From: Isoetes taiwanensis
Lineage: Eukaryota > Streptophyta > Lycopodiopsida > Isoetales > Isoetaceae
Reading direction: 5' to 3'
Assembly (NCBI GenBank): GCA_021234155.1
Contig: JAJEKV010000038.1
Span: 4,402,847-4,466,846, forward strand
Length of the DNA stretch: 64,000 nucleotides
Translations under genes and position numbers: made by a program
In this document: positions 39,346 through 49,600 of the stretch, one piece after another
How positions within the stretch are numbered: the stretch's first letter is position 1
How the letters are laid out: each line of letters opens with the position of its first letter
Notes under the pieces: generated by a model
The model's database searches: none
Seen by the model: only the letters and a program-made list of their open reading frames with translations
What the model was told of the DNA's origin: nothing

Positions 39346-39689
39346 AGGCTTCGTGGACGGATGCTAGGATCATGCTTTGAGGTCATGGATGTCGGGGATC
39401 AGCTATGTCTTCTGGACACTCACCGACTTCTATATATTTCATGATATGTATAATTGTACATAATTTTGATAGCACTCTAATAAATGCTAGGGTTTTTCTC
39501 TCGAGAACCCTTCCGGGGGAGGGGGGGGAGGGGTAATAATCTCCAGTGCCAGACGTGGACTGGGAAGGGTATGCACATATGGGGTTCACCCCATCAACTC
39601 GGCCAACCAGGCCTCGCATATGAGCAGTCGTGGCATTTCTCTCGCTAATGTAGGCTGGTTGAGCTTCCCATTATTCTGGAGCTTTGTTT
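39346..39689. other. Short spacer with a G-rich run
   Basis: The sequence has no coding signal. It includes the G-rich tract at 39515-39533 listed separately. Confidence 0.4.
39515..39533 (+). other. G-quadruplex-prone tract
   Basis: The sequence GGGGGAGGGGGGGGAGGGG has enough G runs to form a four-stranded structure. Homopolymer length may be unreliable here. Confidence 0.5.
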
Positions 39690-39955
39690 ATGTTGTTTCG
39701 GTGGCTTTGTGTTTTTCGCTCCTGATGCTTATGATGTTTCTTTTGTTGTCATTGTCCAGCACTGCACCATAGCATCTTGTGTTTTGAATTGTTCATGCTC
39801 TTGTTATTCAAGATTCCAGAGTGTTTCCACGTATGCAGCAGCAGCTATGGGATCCCCACTTACTCACAAGGATTAACCCCATTGAGTGCTTGTGCAGTGA
39901 ATCCGCAAGGCAACAGTCAAGTTGATGGCGGCAATATAGTCGGGAATCATGCTTG
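39690..39955 (-). repeat. Dispersed repeat R, copy 3 (inverted)
   Basis: This is the reverse complement of repeat R copies at 15775 and 17540. It retains GCAGCAGCAGCTATGGGATC where copy 1, reverse-complemented, has GCGGCGGCGGCTATGGGATC. It ends at 39955 just before an unrelated segment. Confidence 0.65.
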
Positions 39956-40860
39956 AAAGTCGTATAAAGTGGGTCTCATTCCATTCCCACTTTTTTCAAA
40001 ACCCCTCAAGTATTTTACACAAAAAGGAGAACCACCAAAAACCGCCCTTAATTCAAATATTTGTCTCCTAGTGTGGGTCCGAGCTTTCTCCCAGTTTTCT
40101 CGGATAGCGAGTCGAGAACAAGAACAATACAACTCAAACAAAGGAAATTCATTACAGATTGAAACCAAAGTTCTAGTTGAAAAAGAATTTTTATTAATAA
40201 ATTGAATAGGTACAATGTATTTTACATCGGACGCAGAGACCATGGCGGTCTTGCTGTCACTACAGTTACATCATCGTGGTAGGTGGTCCACCTTAGGGGA
40301 TTAACTTGCGGGGCTTCTTCATGCCGCCTCAGAAGCCTTGGGGGCAACCTAAAGAGTGTGGAATGCCTCACGAGGGGGGTGCCTCTGAGCCACCTACCGA
40401 CCCCGCCCACCCGACTTCTCCACTCTCCTCCCGTAGTCATGGAATATGCTCCTTCCCTAACCTCCGTGGATGTTATGCAATGCTTAAGCAGATGCTTTGA
40501 GCTTTCTGATTGTCTCAAATTTCTTCCCCTCTTCTTTATCCCGAAAGCGTGTGCATAGCGTCAGATTCACGAAAGCAACCTTATCCCAAAGGCCGTAAGA
40601 GTGTAGCGTGAGCGGATCTCGCGCTTTATCCAGTATCTCTCGCCGCCTTTAGCGGGATCTCAGGTCGCCAGTAATCGGCCACCGTGATGCATGAACGGAT
40701 CCGTGGCTTGGTGATATGTGCCTGAACCACCTGGAGCAAGTGGAGTCTATGATTAACAATTACGGTGCCATTAGTCAACACAAAGAAAAGAGTGGTGAAT
40801 TCAAAATACAATGGAGAACATTCGTTCCATATAACTGCATCCAATCACGTGGCAAGTAGT
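39956..40860. other. No recognisable gene
   Basis: Open frames up to about 98 codons occur on both strands, but none matches a family I know and none has a start or splice context that convinces. The segment 40200-40620 is GC-richer than its surroundings. Confidence 0.35.
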
Positions 40861-40890
40861 GCCTTTCTCGACTCGCGAGTCGAGAAAGGC
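40861..40890. repeat. Perfect 30-bp palindrome (TCGA-palindrome family)
   Basis: Core CTCGACTCGCGAGTCGAG with flanks GCCTTT and AAAGGC. All 15 base pairs are complementary. It is the longest perfect member of the family. Confidence 0.9.
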
Positions 40891-40987
40891 CCAGGTAACC
40901 CAATGCACAACCATTATCATTATAGAATATGGCCGCATCCAGTCACACAAACAAACATACAAACGGTTTCATCAACATGACAAGCAT

Positions 40988-41017
40988 GCCTTTCTCGACT
41001 CGTGAGTCGAGAAAGCC
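40988..41017. repeat. Palindrome family member, one central mismatch
   Basis: Same flanks (CCTTT and AAAGC) as the previous copy. The centre reads CTCGTGAG instead of CTCGCGAG. Confidence 0.85.
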
Positions 41018-41729
41018 AGCAAAAACTCAATGTACAAGTATATTCATTACAAAATATATTACATTTCTTCACATTTCTTTACAGGATTTACACAACTCGA
41101 CTATCTGAAAGGTTCGGATAGCTCCTAATCACATCGGCCACAAGAATGGCAAACAGGGATTCCGCCAACACAGGAACGAGATTGAAAGACAACCACCTAT
41201 CCGTTTCATACTCTTCTGGTCGATAACTCTTGGCAATGATTGTATTTTGGCGAAGTTATGATAGCACTTGTAGGCGAGAGTCGCCTATGATCGCCGTGTT
41301 GTGTTTGTTAACGCCCCGTATGCTTCATAAACCTTTTCCAGCCTTTTCACCATAATAGGCTTCCCTTTGTGATGGCCGGATCGAGGTCCGACACATGCTC
41401 GACCCTTTCGCTTTCCCAAACAAACTTGAACTTCAAACCGAAGGCCGAGAACACCAAGGACATTGACAACAACTTTCTTTGCCATAAAAGACCATATGGC
41501 CACTTCAAATCCCCCGCGATCCTTGTGATATTATCAATGATCCGGATCGCTATGACGGTGTCCCCGAATGATGAAAGATGTCGATAGGAACGAGTTTTTC
41601 GACTCGCGAAATCGAGAATGGAAAAGTAAAAGTCTCGGCGGGTTTCTCGACTCTCAAGAAACACCGAGAGAGCAAAGTGAACCTCAATCTCGCATTCTCC
41701 GTAATTTGTTCCGCAAAGATTCTCATCTA

Positions 41730-43280
41730 AACCTTGACATTGTCTTCTCCGCCGCCTTTATCTCCCTCGATGTCATCTTTGTCTTCATCATCATCGCCCC
41801 ATCGCTTCCGCCTTCCTCCCTTTGAAATGCTCATGAAGCAGTCCGTGTATGTCCGAATGGTTTCAACCATATCCTTATTCCCAACCACGGATATTGGTTT
41901 CATTCCATACAAAGATAGCCCCCGAGAGAACAGCCATTCATGTACCACTCGCGATACAATCGATCTTCCCACCAAGTTGGTTATGAAGTACTTGATAACT
42001 CCCCGCCTAATAGGAAATCTATGTATTGGACCCGCCGCACCATCAGCTGACTTTGTCCATCAATGGCACATCCTCCATAACTCTACCGCCTTCCGGGTTC
42101 CATCTACTCTTGAAAAATCATGAACTTGTCGAGATAGTGGTGTTCGCTAGACCACCACTTGTCCAGGTCTGCAGCCGATCTTGAAACCAAAACCAAAACT
42201 ATATTTGCAAAACTTGGTGCCTTCGGCAGGCCAAGTCTACACTCATGTTCCAGTTCGTATATGGAATACAAGATCTTGTTGGTGAAGTTAATACCAGCTG
42301 CCCATTGTGACACAGCAGTTGTCTGATTGCCCAGCATGCAAAAGATAAGGAAACTGAAAGTATCCAACTCGGTCATCTCCAGACACGTCTTGTACCACTG
42401 CTCAATATCAGCCTTTTCATAAAATAGGGTGGGGTCTTCGATCATATTCATGGCAAATAGTGCCACGGGCCCAGGTGCCAGTTCCAGACCACCAAACCCC
42501 TTGTGTCCCAAGGTTACTAGGAATGGAGGGGAGCTATCATCGGTCTTAAATGGGACCACCCCGAATCCAAGCTTCCTCTTCAGAATTGCCATAGCACGTT
42601 CAGGGAAGGGGAGGGTTTTGACATTACGCTTTAGCTTGGTGTTGATGTAGGGTTGACATAGACGGTTCAACTCCTTCATGTCTTCCTCATCAAGCGCAGC
42701 CTTCTCCTTATAATAATCAAAATCATGGTATGTATTGGAGGCAACATTGCAGAACTCTGTGATGCCTTCTTCCAACGCACGCCGCCTTTTAGGATTGTAT
42801 GTAATCCTTTAAGGCCCTACATTTTGAACTTCTACTTTTCCTTAGCAGGATTGTTCCATCCAAGATTCTGCCCTGTAGATCAAGCGTTTCCTTGTCGGTC
42901 AGGCCCTGTATCCTTTCATAAATTGCTTGTCGAACAACTTTGGGTCCGGCCTGGTTGGCAATTCTCCATTGCTGTCCTTAAGCTTGCCTCTTGTCTATTG
43001 AGCCCATATCTCAGTCCATTTCTCCCGCATCGCCTTCGCTAAGAATGAGATCATATTGGTCTGATAGAGATTCCCTGCCCTTTCTTGGTGTTCTCTTCTT
43101 CTTCTCCTCTTCATCCTCTCCCTCATCATCTTCCTGGCCTTCCAGAAGAACATATCTACAGAGTTTCTCGAAGGTCTTCCACTTATTCGAGGGAGCCTTG
43201 TTTCCTTTAGGACGCTGAGGATAACCTAATGCTTTCCATCGCTGCCGAAATGTATGATCCGGCCGGGATACGTGTCGCAT
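41730..43280 (-). CDS. Unidentified coding region, probably multi-exon or decayed
   Basis: I do not recognise this protein. The longest open stretch (42775-42104, 223 codons) is soluble-looking, with phrases LGFGVVPFKTDD, GFGGLELAPGPVALFAMNMI and LEHECRLGLPKAPSFAN. It continues after a frame break into 42060-41730 (HEWLFSRGLSLYGMKPISV, then an acidic/Lys-rich tail WGDDDEDKDDIEGD). Upstream, 43280-43011 encodes a Lys/Glu-rich segment (DEGEDEEEKKKRTPRKGRE). CAG/CTG triplets are mostly intact, unlike in the transposon regions, which suggests real coding history. It could be a host gene with several exons or the gene of an unknown mobile element. Palindromes of the TCGA family lie on both sides. 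Confidence 0.4.
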
Positions 43281-43360
43281 TCAAGAAATGTCACAATGTC
43301 AGAGCATGAACGTATCTCCTAACACCTAAAGGAAACAATAAATAGGAGGATGCAAGGGGT

Positions 43361-43971
43361 TTCTCGACTCGCGAGTCGAGAATATCCACAGGAGAGGAGA
43401 TAACACAGGAGAGTCAAGGCAGAGCGAAAGCATCGCGCATTCCCAAATCTTTGCTTTCACGCCTCTTCGAACGATGCAACTTAGGATATAAACGAAGCGA
43501 CATTGCCCGTAGAGGCGGGGAAAGAAAGACTGGGAAGGCTCGATGCTTTCACTCTTCAACCATTAATCTCTAATATTCTCTCTATTACCCTGGAGTTTCT
43601 TGATTCTCGAGTCGGGAAAGTCAGAGGAGCACAAGAGAGGAGAAGATTCAAGGGACTTTCTCGATTTGCGGGTCGAGAATACCCACAGGAGAGGAGAGAA
43701 CATAGGAGAGTGAAGGCCGTGAGCTAAAAGCATTCATTCCCAAATCCTTGCTTGCCAACCACTTGCAAACTTAGGAAATAAACTAAGCGACATTGCCCGA
43801 AGAGGCGAGGGAAGAAAGGATGGGAAGGCTCAATGCTTTCACTCGTCAACCATTAATCTCTAATGTTCTCTCTATTGCCCTAGGGTATCTCGACTTGCGA
43901 GTCGAGAAAGTCAGAGGAGCACAGGAAAGGCGAAGTATGAAGGGACTTTCTCGACCCGCGAGTTGAGAAAG
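43361..43971. repeat. Two tandem units of about 297 bp, each with two palindromes
   Basis: Palindromes are at 43361-43382 (perfect 22 bp), 43596-43620 (degenerate), 43655-43680 (degenerate), 43887-43910 and 43945-43971. The sequence between them is duplicated with a period of about 297 bp (CCACAGGAGAGGAG at 43386 and 43683; CATTAATCTCTAAT at 43561 and about 43850). The palindromes therefore spread here partly by local duplication. Confidence 0.8.
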
Positions 43972-44036
43972 CCCCTTCAATCTTTACCTTTCTTTCCTTC
44001 TCACGGGTTTTCGAAAGCCCCCCCGCGATCCCTTCC

Positions 44037-44115
44037 GAGTTCTCGAAGTTTCTCCGGGGTCCGGAGAAACTTGAGAAATTAGAGGATGCGGGGGCTTTCG
44101 ACTTCGAAGTCGAAA
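44037..44115. repeat. Variant palindromes
   Basis: A 20-bp perfect palindrome TTTCGACTTCGAAGTCGAAA lies at 44096-44115, flanked by GGGG and CCCC. Just before it, at about 44041-44077, GAAGTTTCTCCGG pairs with CCGGAGAAACTT around a 3-base centre. Both are related in style to the TCGA-palindrome family but have different cores. Confidence 0.75.
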
Positions 44116-44409
44116 CCCCCGAATCAAAAGATGGTTACCTTATGTAGCCGGCACTTGCTTTGCTATTGTGTTCTAGCAAGAGCTAATCCGGGCGACTCGT
44201 TGGTGGCATGTCCGGCCGAAAGAACTCTGCACTCTCGCTTTGGAATATCTCGTCCTGATCCTTTGCGGCACTTCCTTTTTCGCTCTCGCAATACTTGCGC
44301 CGCCCTCACCGAATCTTTGGCCGCCCACAACCCAAAACCCGACGCTCTTTTCCCTTCGTGTCTTCCTTAGACTTCCAAATTTGAACAACTCACCTACCGA
44401 TCTCGGCTG

Positions 44410-45230
44410 AATGGTATGACATCCGCAGTATTGGATCTGCAAATGGATGTCGCACCATCAAGTTCGTAATCTCCAAAGATGTGTGCCGGATTAAATTCCC
44501 CGGGTTGAACAAGACGACATCTCCGCGGGTAAACCTTCAGCGGCTCGATGTCCAAAGCAGAGCTTTGTGTGATATCCCTAATGGATAATTCTGAGCCAGC
44601 CACTCCATCTTCTGGGCCCCTCTCTGTGATTTCCTAATCTGCTCATCTGGATCCAAGAATTGGGAGTCGACCATATCTTCCTCTTCTTCATCATTTGAAT
44701 CCTCCCGTGTACTCTCATCTGCTTCATCTGCAGTCCTGTCTGGAGTTTTTTCTTTTTGAACTACAACATCCTTGGTAACTGCCGAGTGCTTTAGAGTCTT
44801 TAGCACGCTGGACGTAAAGCTCCCGGTGTTGAACAACTTCTCCCTCACCCTGGAAATCTCCATTCCAAGCTCCCTGGATGTCAGGGTTCCGGCCTCCTTC
44901 ATCCCTTCCAGATCCTTCCAACCAAGGTTCTGACAATTTAAAGGCGCTGGCCTTTTGTCGGTCCCCTTCGACTTGCTCATTGTGAATGAGAGTAATTGGA
45001 TACTGATAACTTCTTTGTGTGGTAGAACTTACCCTTCAGGCAGTCTTCCACATACAATGTTAGATGCTTCGAATCTGGCGCAGAGACGGAGATCACAACA
45101 CCGACCTTCTTGTACTTGTCGCCGGAGCTCTTCTTATCCCTTTGCCACAGAAACAGATCTTTCTCCTTGCCACTTGTCACACTCACCCCGGTTTTTGGTC
45201 CACTGTTGAAAACATCAGTTTTGGTAGGTC
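44410..45230 (-). CDS. Unidentified coding region, two probable exons
   Basis: This region does not match any family I know. On the minus strand a frame enters at about 45225 and reads GPKTGVSVTSGKEKDLFLW, then VGVVISVSAPDSKHLTLYV to DCLKG. It then meets a good donor GTAAGT (45032-45027). A second open stretch (about 44970-44537) is hydrophilic: KSKGTDKRPAPLN, ELGMEISRVREKLFNTGSF, an acidic run DSNDEEEEDMVDSQFLDPDE. A third (44600-44394) in another frame reads GEFNPAHIFGDYELDGATSI. Together with the region at 41.7-43.3 kb this could be one gene transcribed leftwards. The acidic and basic tracts suggest a nuclear protein, but that is inference only. Confidence 0.35.
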
Positions 45231-45349
45231 TACATGTCCTGTTTTCAAAGAATCCTACATGTGGATTTGTGGAGGTATGGTTTTGTTCGATAATGGTGTT
45301 CTTTTTTCAGTGGACTAAAACATCCACTGTTGTTTTGTAGTTTCTTCTA

Positions 45350-45860
45350 TTGTGACATGTCATTTTATAATACAATCCACTGTAGGAAAGAATACTTGAA
45401 TTTCTACATGTCTAATAATTCTATTGTCACATGTCTTTATAGATGTAGGAAAGAATATTTGATTCTCTACATGTCCTATACTTCCATTCACATGTCTTTA
45501 TAGTAGTAGGACATAGTACTTTATTTGCTAAGGCATTGTAGGAAAGAATACATGAATTACGACATGTGTAATACTTCTATTGTCACATGTCTTTATAGAA
45601 GTAGGAAAAAATACTTGATTCTCTACATGTCGCATGCTTCCATGTCACATGTCTTTATAGTATTAGGACAGAGTACTTTATTTGCTAAGGCATTGTAGGA
45701 AAGAATACATGAATTACGACATGTGTAATACTTCTATTGTCACATGTCTTTATAGAAGTAGGAAAGAATACTTGATTCTCTACATGTCCTATCCTTCCAT
45801 ATCACGGGTCTTTATAGTGGTAGGACAGAGTACTTGATTTGCTACATGTGCACGATTTGT
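45350..45860. repeat. Satellite-like tandem repeat, 157-bp period
   Basis: The phrase CACATGTCTTTATAG recurs at 45428, 45489, 45584, 45646, 45741 and 45802 (last one altered), alternating spacings of about 61 and 95 bp. This is a 157-bp unit made of two related halves. About 3.3 units are present. The sequence is AT-rich and non-coding. Confidence 0.85.
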
Positions 45861-45957
45861 CAGACGCGCCGATCACATGTCCTTATACTAGTATTCCATG
45901 TAAGACAAGTTACTTCAACTACTTCAATTACTTAACACCTATTTTTGCATAACAAAA

Positions 45958-46445
45958 CCATCAAGAATTTGATTTGTATTCCTTGAGGGAGTGCAGACCA
46001 CAGCAACAAATCCCTAAGCATTAATGTCATAGGACCATGAAAATCCTAACAATATCCTAACATTTTGGATATTGTTAGAGAAAGACCATTAAACCACGCC
46101 TACATTTACTTGATAACAAACCATTAAGAATTGTGAGATGTATTTTTTATGGAGGATAGGACCATTGCAACAAATCCCAAGCATTAAAATGGCAAGACCA
46201 TGCAATATCCTAACATTATTCCCCATTTTGATATCGTTAGTGGAACACCATTAAACCGCTTCCTACATCTTGGTATAATTTAGACCATTAAGAATTTGAG
46301 ATGTAATTGTTTATGGGGAATAGGACCATTGCAACAAATCCCCAAGCATTATAAAATGGCAAGACTATGCAATATCCTAACATTATCCCCCCATTTTGGA
46401 TATCATTAGTGGAACACCATTAAACCATGCCTACATCTAGTTGGT
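45958..46445. repeat. Satellite-like tandem repeat, 163-bp period
   Basis: CCATTAAGAATT-type starts occur at 45958 (diverged), 46121 and 46284, giving a constant 163-bp period. Shared internal phrases are GCAACAAATCCC, AATATCCTAACATTAT and GAACACCATTAAACC. About three units are present. It is unrelated in sequence to the adjacent 157-bp array. Confidence 0.85.
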
Positions 46446-46619
46446 ACTAAGGTTCGCTATAGACAGTCCAATAGTTATCCACGCCATCCAATGGTTTTAA
46501 TTATATCTAATTTATCTTATCCAATGGTTCTTTCTAAGAATGCAATGGTTCTTTGAAAAACAAGATAACTTATTGCACTTAGACGATTTGCACTAAGAAC
46601 ATATCAAACCACAAAGTGT

Positions 46620-49600
46620 CCTGCAGTTGACCGTAGAAACCCAAGTGTTTTGTTGTTCTGGCAAGCACAAAAGGCTCTAAATGGAGATTTGACTTCGCCA
46701 TGTTGTCCCAAAACAAATAAATTACCCTAGGGACCAAGTTACACGGTCATTTTTGCAGCAAAAAAAAAACACAAACCCTCTACATGGCAAAGATTCCGCA
46801 CCCTCCGCTAAGGCCAATTCACTACTGAACGTGTTGGGCATGAGCTACTTTGGCACTTCCCCGAGCGGGTGGTCTTCGCCCGCCTAAACTTGGTCTCCGT
46901 GGTAATGTCGATGTTTCGAGTCCGTTGGCGAGTCGATCACGCCCGAGGTGGGAGAGTTGCCCGTCCGTGGCCAAGGACCTTCCGCAGAGGACCTTTTGGG
47001 TCGAACTGCTTCGAAGGTTTTAGGGCTCCCTTTCTTAAAGGCGTTAACGCCCTCCCACTACCTCATGACATTATGCAAGCTCCCGGTCCAATCGGCTGGG
47101 GTATGGGCTCCCAAAACGTAAACCCCGTGCCTTGCCGTGTTATTGTAGGGTTTACGTTATGGAGGTCGGGGCTTTGGTCCGTTGCACTTGGGACATGGTC
47201 GAAAGCAAACAAGGTTTGAAAACACGAGGCAAAGGGATTTTCAAGAATGGGGTTTGGATTTATTCTCCTCCTAGTTTTACAATTAAAAGTGTAGAGCCTT
47301 TATGCAAGAGCAAAATTGTTTGGGGTCACTTTCGGATTGGCTTAATAGATCGAAACTCATTATTTCGGTTCTCATGGCTCCCCATGCATGTTTAGAAATG
47401 GTCCACCTAGTTATCAAAGAAGTCGACCGTTTTGGCCTCCAAAACGTAAACCCCGTTCTTTAGGTTATTGTAGGGTTTACATTATGGAGGTCGAGTTTTA
47501 TTCAGTTGCACTTGAGACATGGTCGAGAAGTCGCAGCTTGAAAACAAGAAGCAATAGAAACCGGCCGAAATGGGGTTTGGATTTACCGAGGCAAAGCTTT
47601 CCTACCAGTGCTCCTCCCGAGGGCAAATGCCAATGCCTCCCTTCCCGAGCCCGGTTTCCTATCCGACCGTTGAATTCTCCATTCAAGTAACTTGCTTCGA
47701 GCAGGTTCAAACAAATTCAAGATCCGTCCCCGAGAACATATCAAACCGCAAAGTGTCCCTTGCAATGAATCGTGTAGAAACCCAAGTGTTTTGTCGTTCG
47801 GGCAGTACAAAGGCTCCGGAATGGAGATTTGACTTCGCCATGTCGTCCGAAATAGCGAAATTACCCTAGAGACCAAGTTACATGGTCATTTTTTGCAGCA
47901 AAAGAAGCACGAACCCTCTACATGGCAGTATTCTGCACCCTCCGCTAAGGCCAATTCACTATGAACGTGTTGAACATGAGCTACTTTGGCGCTTCCTGGA
48001 GCAAGGGTGGTCTTCTGCCCACGAAACTTGGTCTCCAGGGTAATGTCGATGTTTCGAGTTCGTTGGCAGAGTCAGATCACAGTTCCGGAGTGGGAGAGTT
48101 GCCCATCCGTGGCCAAGGACCTTCAAGAGAGGACCTTTTGGGTCGAACTGCTTCTGGAAGGTTTTAGGGCTCCGTCTTCTGATGTCAATGCCTTCCCACT
48201 ACCTCATGACATTGTGCAAGATCCTAGTCCAATCTGACTAGGGTATGGCCTCCAAAACGTAAACCCTGTGCGTTGCTAGGTTATTGTAGGGTTTACGTTA
48301 TGGAGGTCGAGTTTTATTCAGTTGCACTTGAGACATGGTCGAGAAGCTGCAGTTGAAAACAAGAAGCAATAGAAACCGCCGAAATGGGGTTTGGATTTAC
48401 CGAGGCAAAGCTTTCCTACTACGGTGCTCCTCCCGAGGGCAAATGCCAATGCCTCCCTTCCGGAGCCCTGTTTCCTATCCGAATCGTTGAATTCTCCATT
48501 CAAGTAACTTGCTTCGAAAGGTGTTCAAACAAATTCAAGATCCGTCCGAGAACATATCAAACCAAACCAAAGTGTCCCCGCAATGAATCGTAGAAACCCA
48601 AGTGTTTTGTCGTTCGGACAATTACAAAGGTTCTAATGGAGATTTGACTTCGCCATGTCGTCCAAACAAAGAAAATTACCCTAGAGACCAAGTTACCCTG
48701 GTCATTTTTGCAAAGAAAAAGAAGCACGAACCCTCTACATGGCGGTATTACGCACCCTTCGCTAAGGCCAATTCACTACTGAACGCGTGTTGGACATGAG
48801 CTACTTTGGCGCTCGAGCAGGGGTGGTCTTCGCCCGCGACTTGGTCTCCGTGGTAATGTCGATGTTTCGAGTTAAGTTGGCGGTCGATCCGCATCACGGG
48901 GTGGGAGAGTTGCCCATCCGGTGGCCAAGGACCTTCCGAGAGGACCTTTTGGGTCGAACCGCTTCGAAGGTTTTAGGGCTCCGCCTTCTAACGCCAACGC
49001 CCCCACTACCTCATGACATTGTGCAAGATCCCGGTCCAATCGACTAGGGTATGGCCTCCAAAACGTAAACCCCGTATGCGTTGCTAGGTTATTGTAGGGT
49101 TTACGTTATGGAGGTCGAAGTTTTATCCGCTTGCACTTGAGACATGGTCGAAGCCGCAGCTTGAAAACAAGAAGCAATAGAAACCCGCCGAAATGGGGTT
49201 TGGATTTACCGAGGCAAAGCTTTCCTACCAAGGTGCTCCTCGAGGGCAAATGCCAATGCCTCCCTTCCTGAGCCCGTTTTCCTATCCGACCGCTGAATTC
49301 TCCATTCAAGTAACTTGCTTCGAAAGCGTTCAAACAAATTCAAGATCCGTCCGAGAACATATCAAACCGCAAAGTGTCCCGCAATGAATCGCCGTAGAAA
49401 CCCAAGTGTTTTGTCGTTGGGCAGTACAAAGGCTCTGGAATGGAGATTTGACTTCGCCATGTCGTCCTAAAACAAAGAAAATTACCCTAGAGACCAAGTT
49501 ACCGCGGTCATTTTTTGCGGCAAAAAGAAGCACGAACCCTCTACATGGCAGTATTCTGCACCCTTCGCTAAGGCCAATTCACTACGAACGTGTTGGACAT

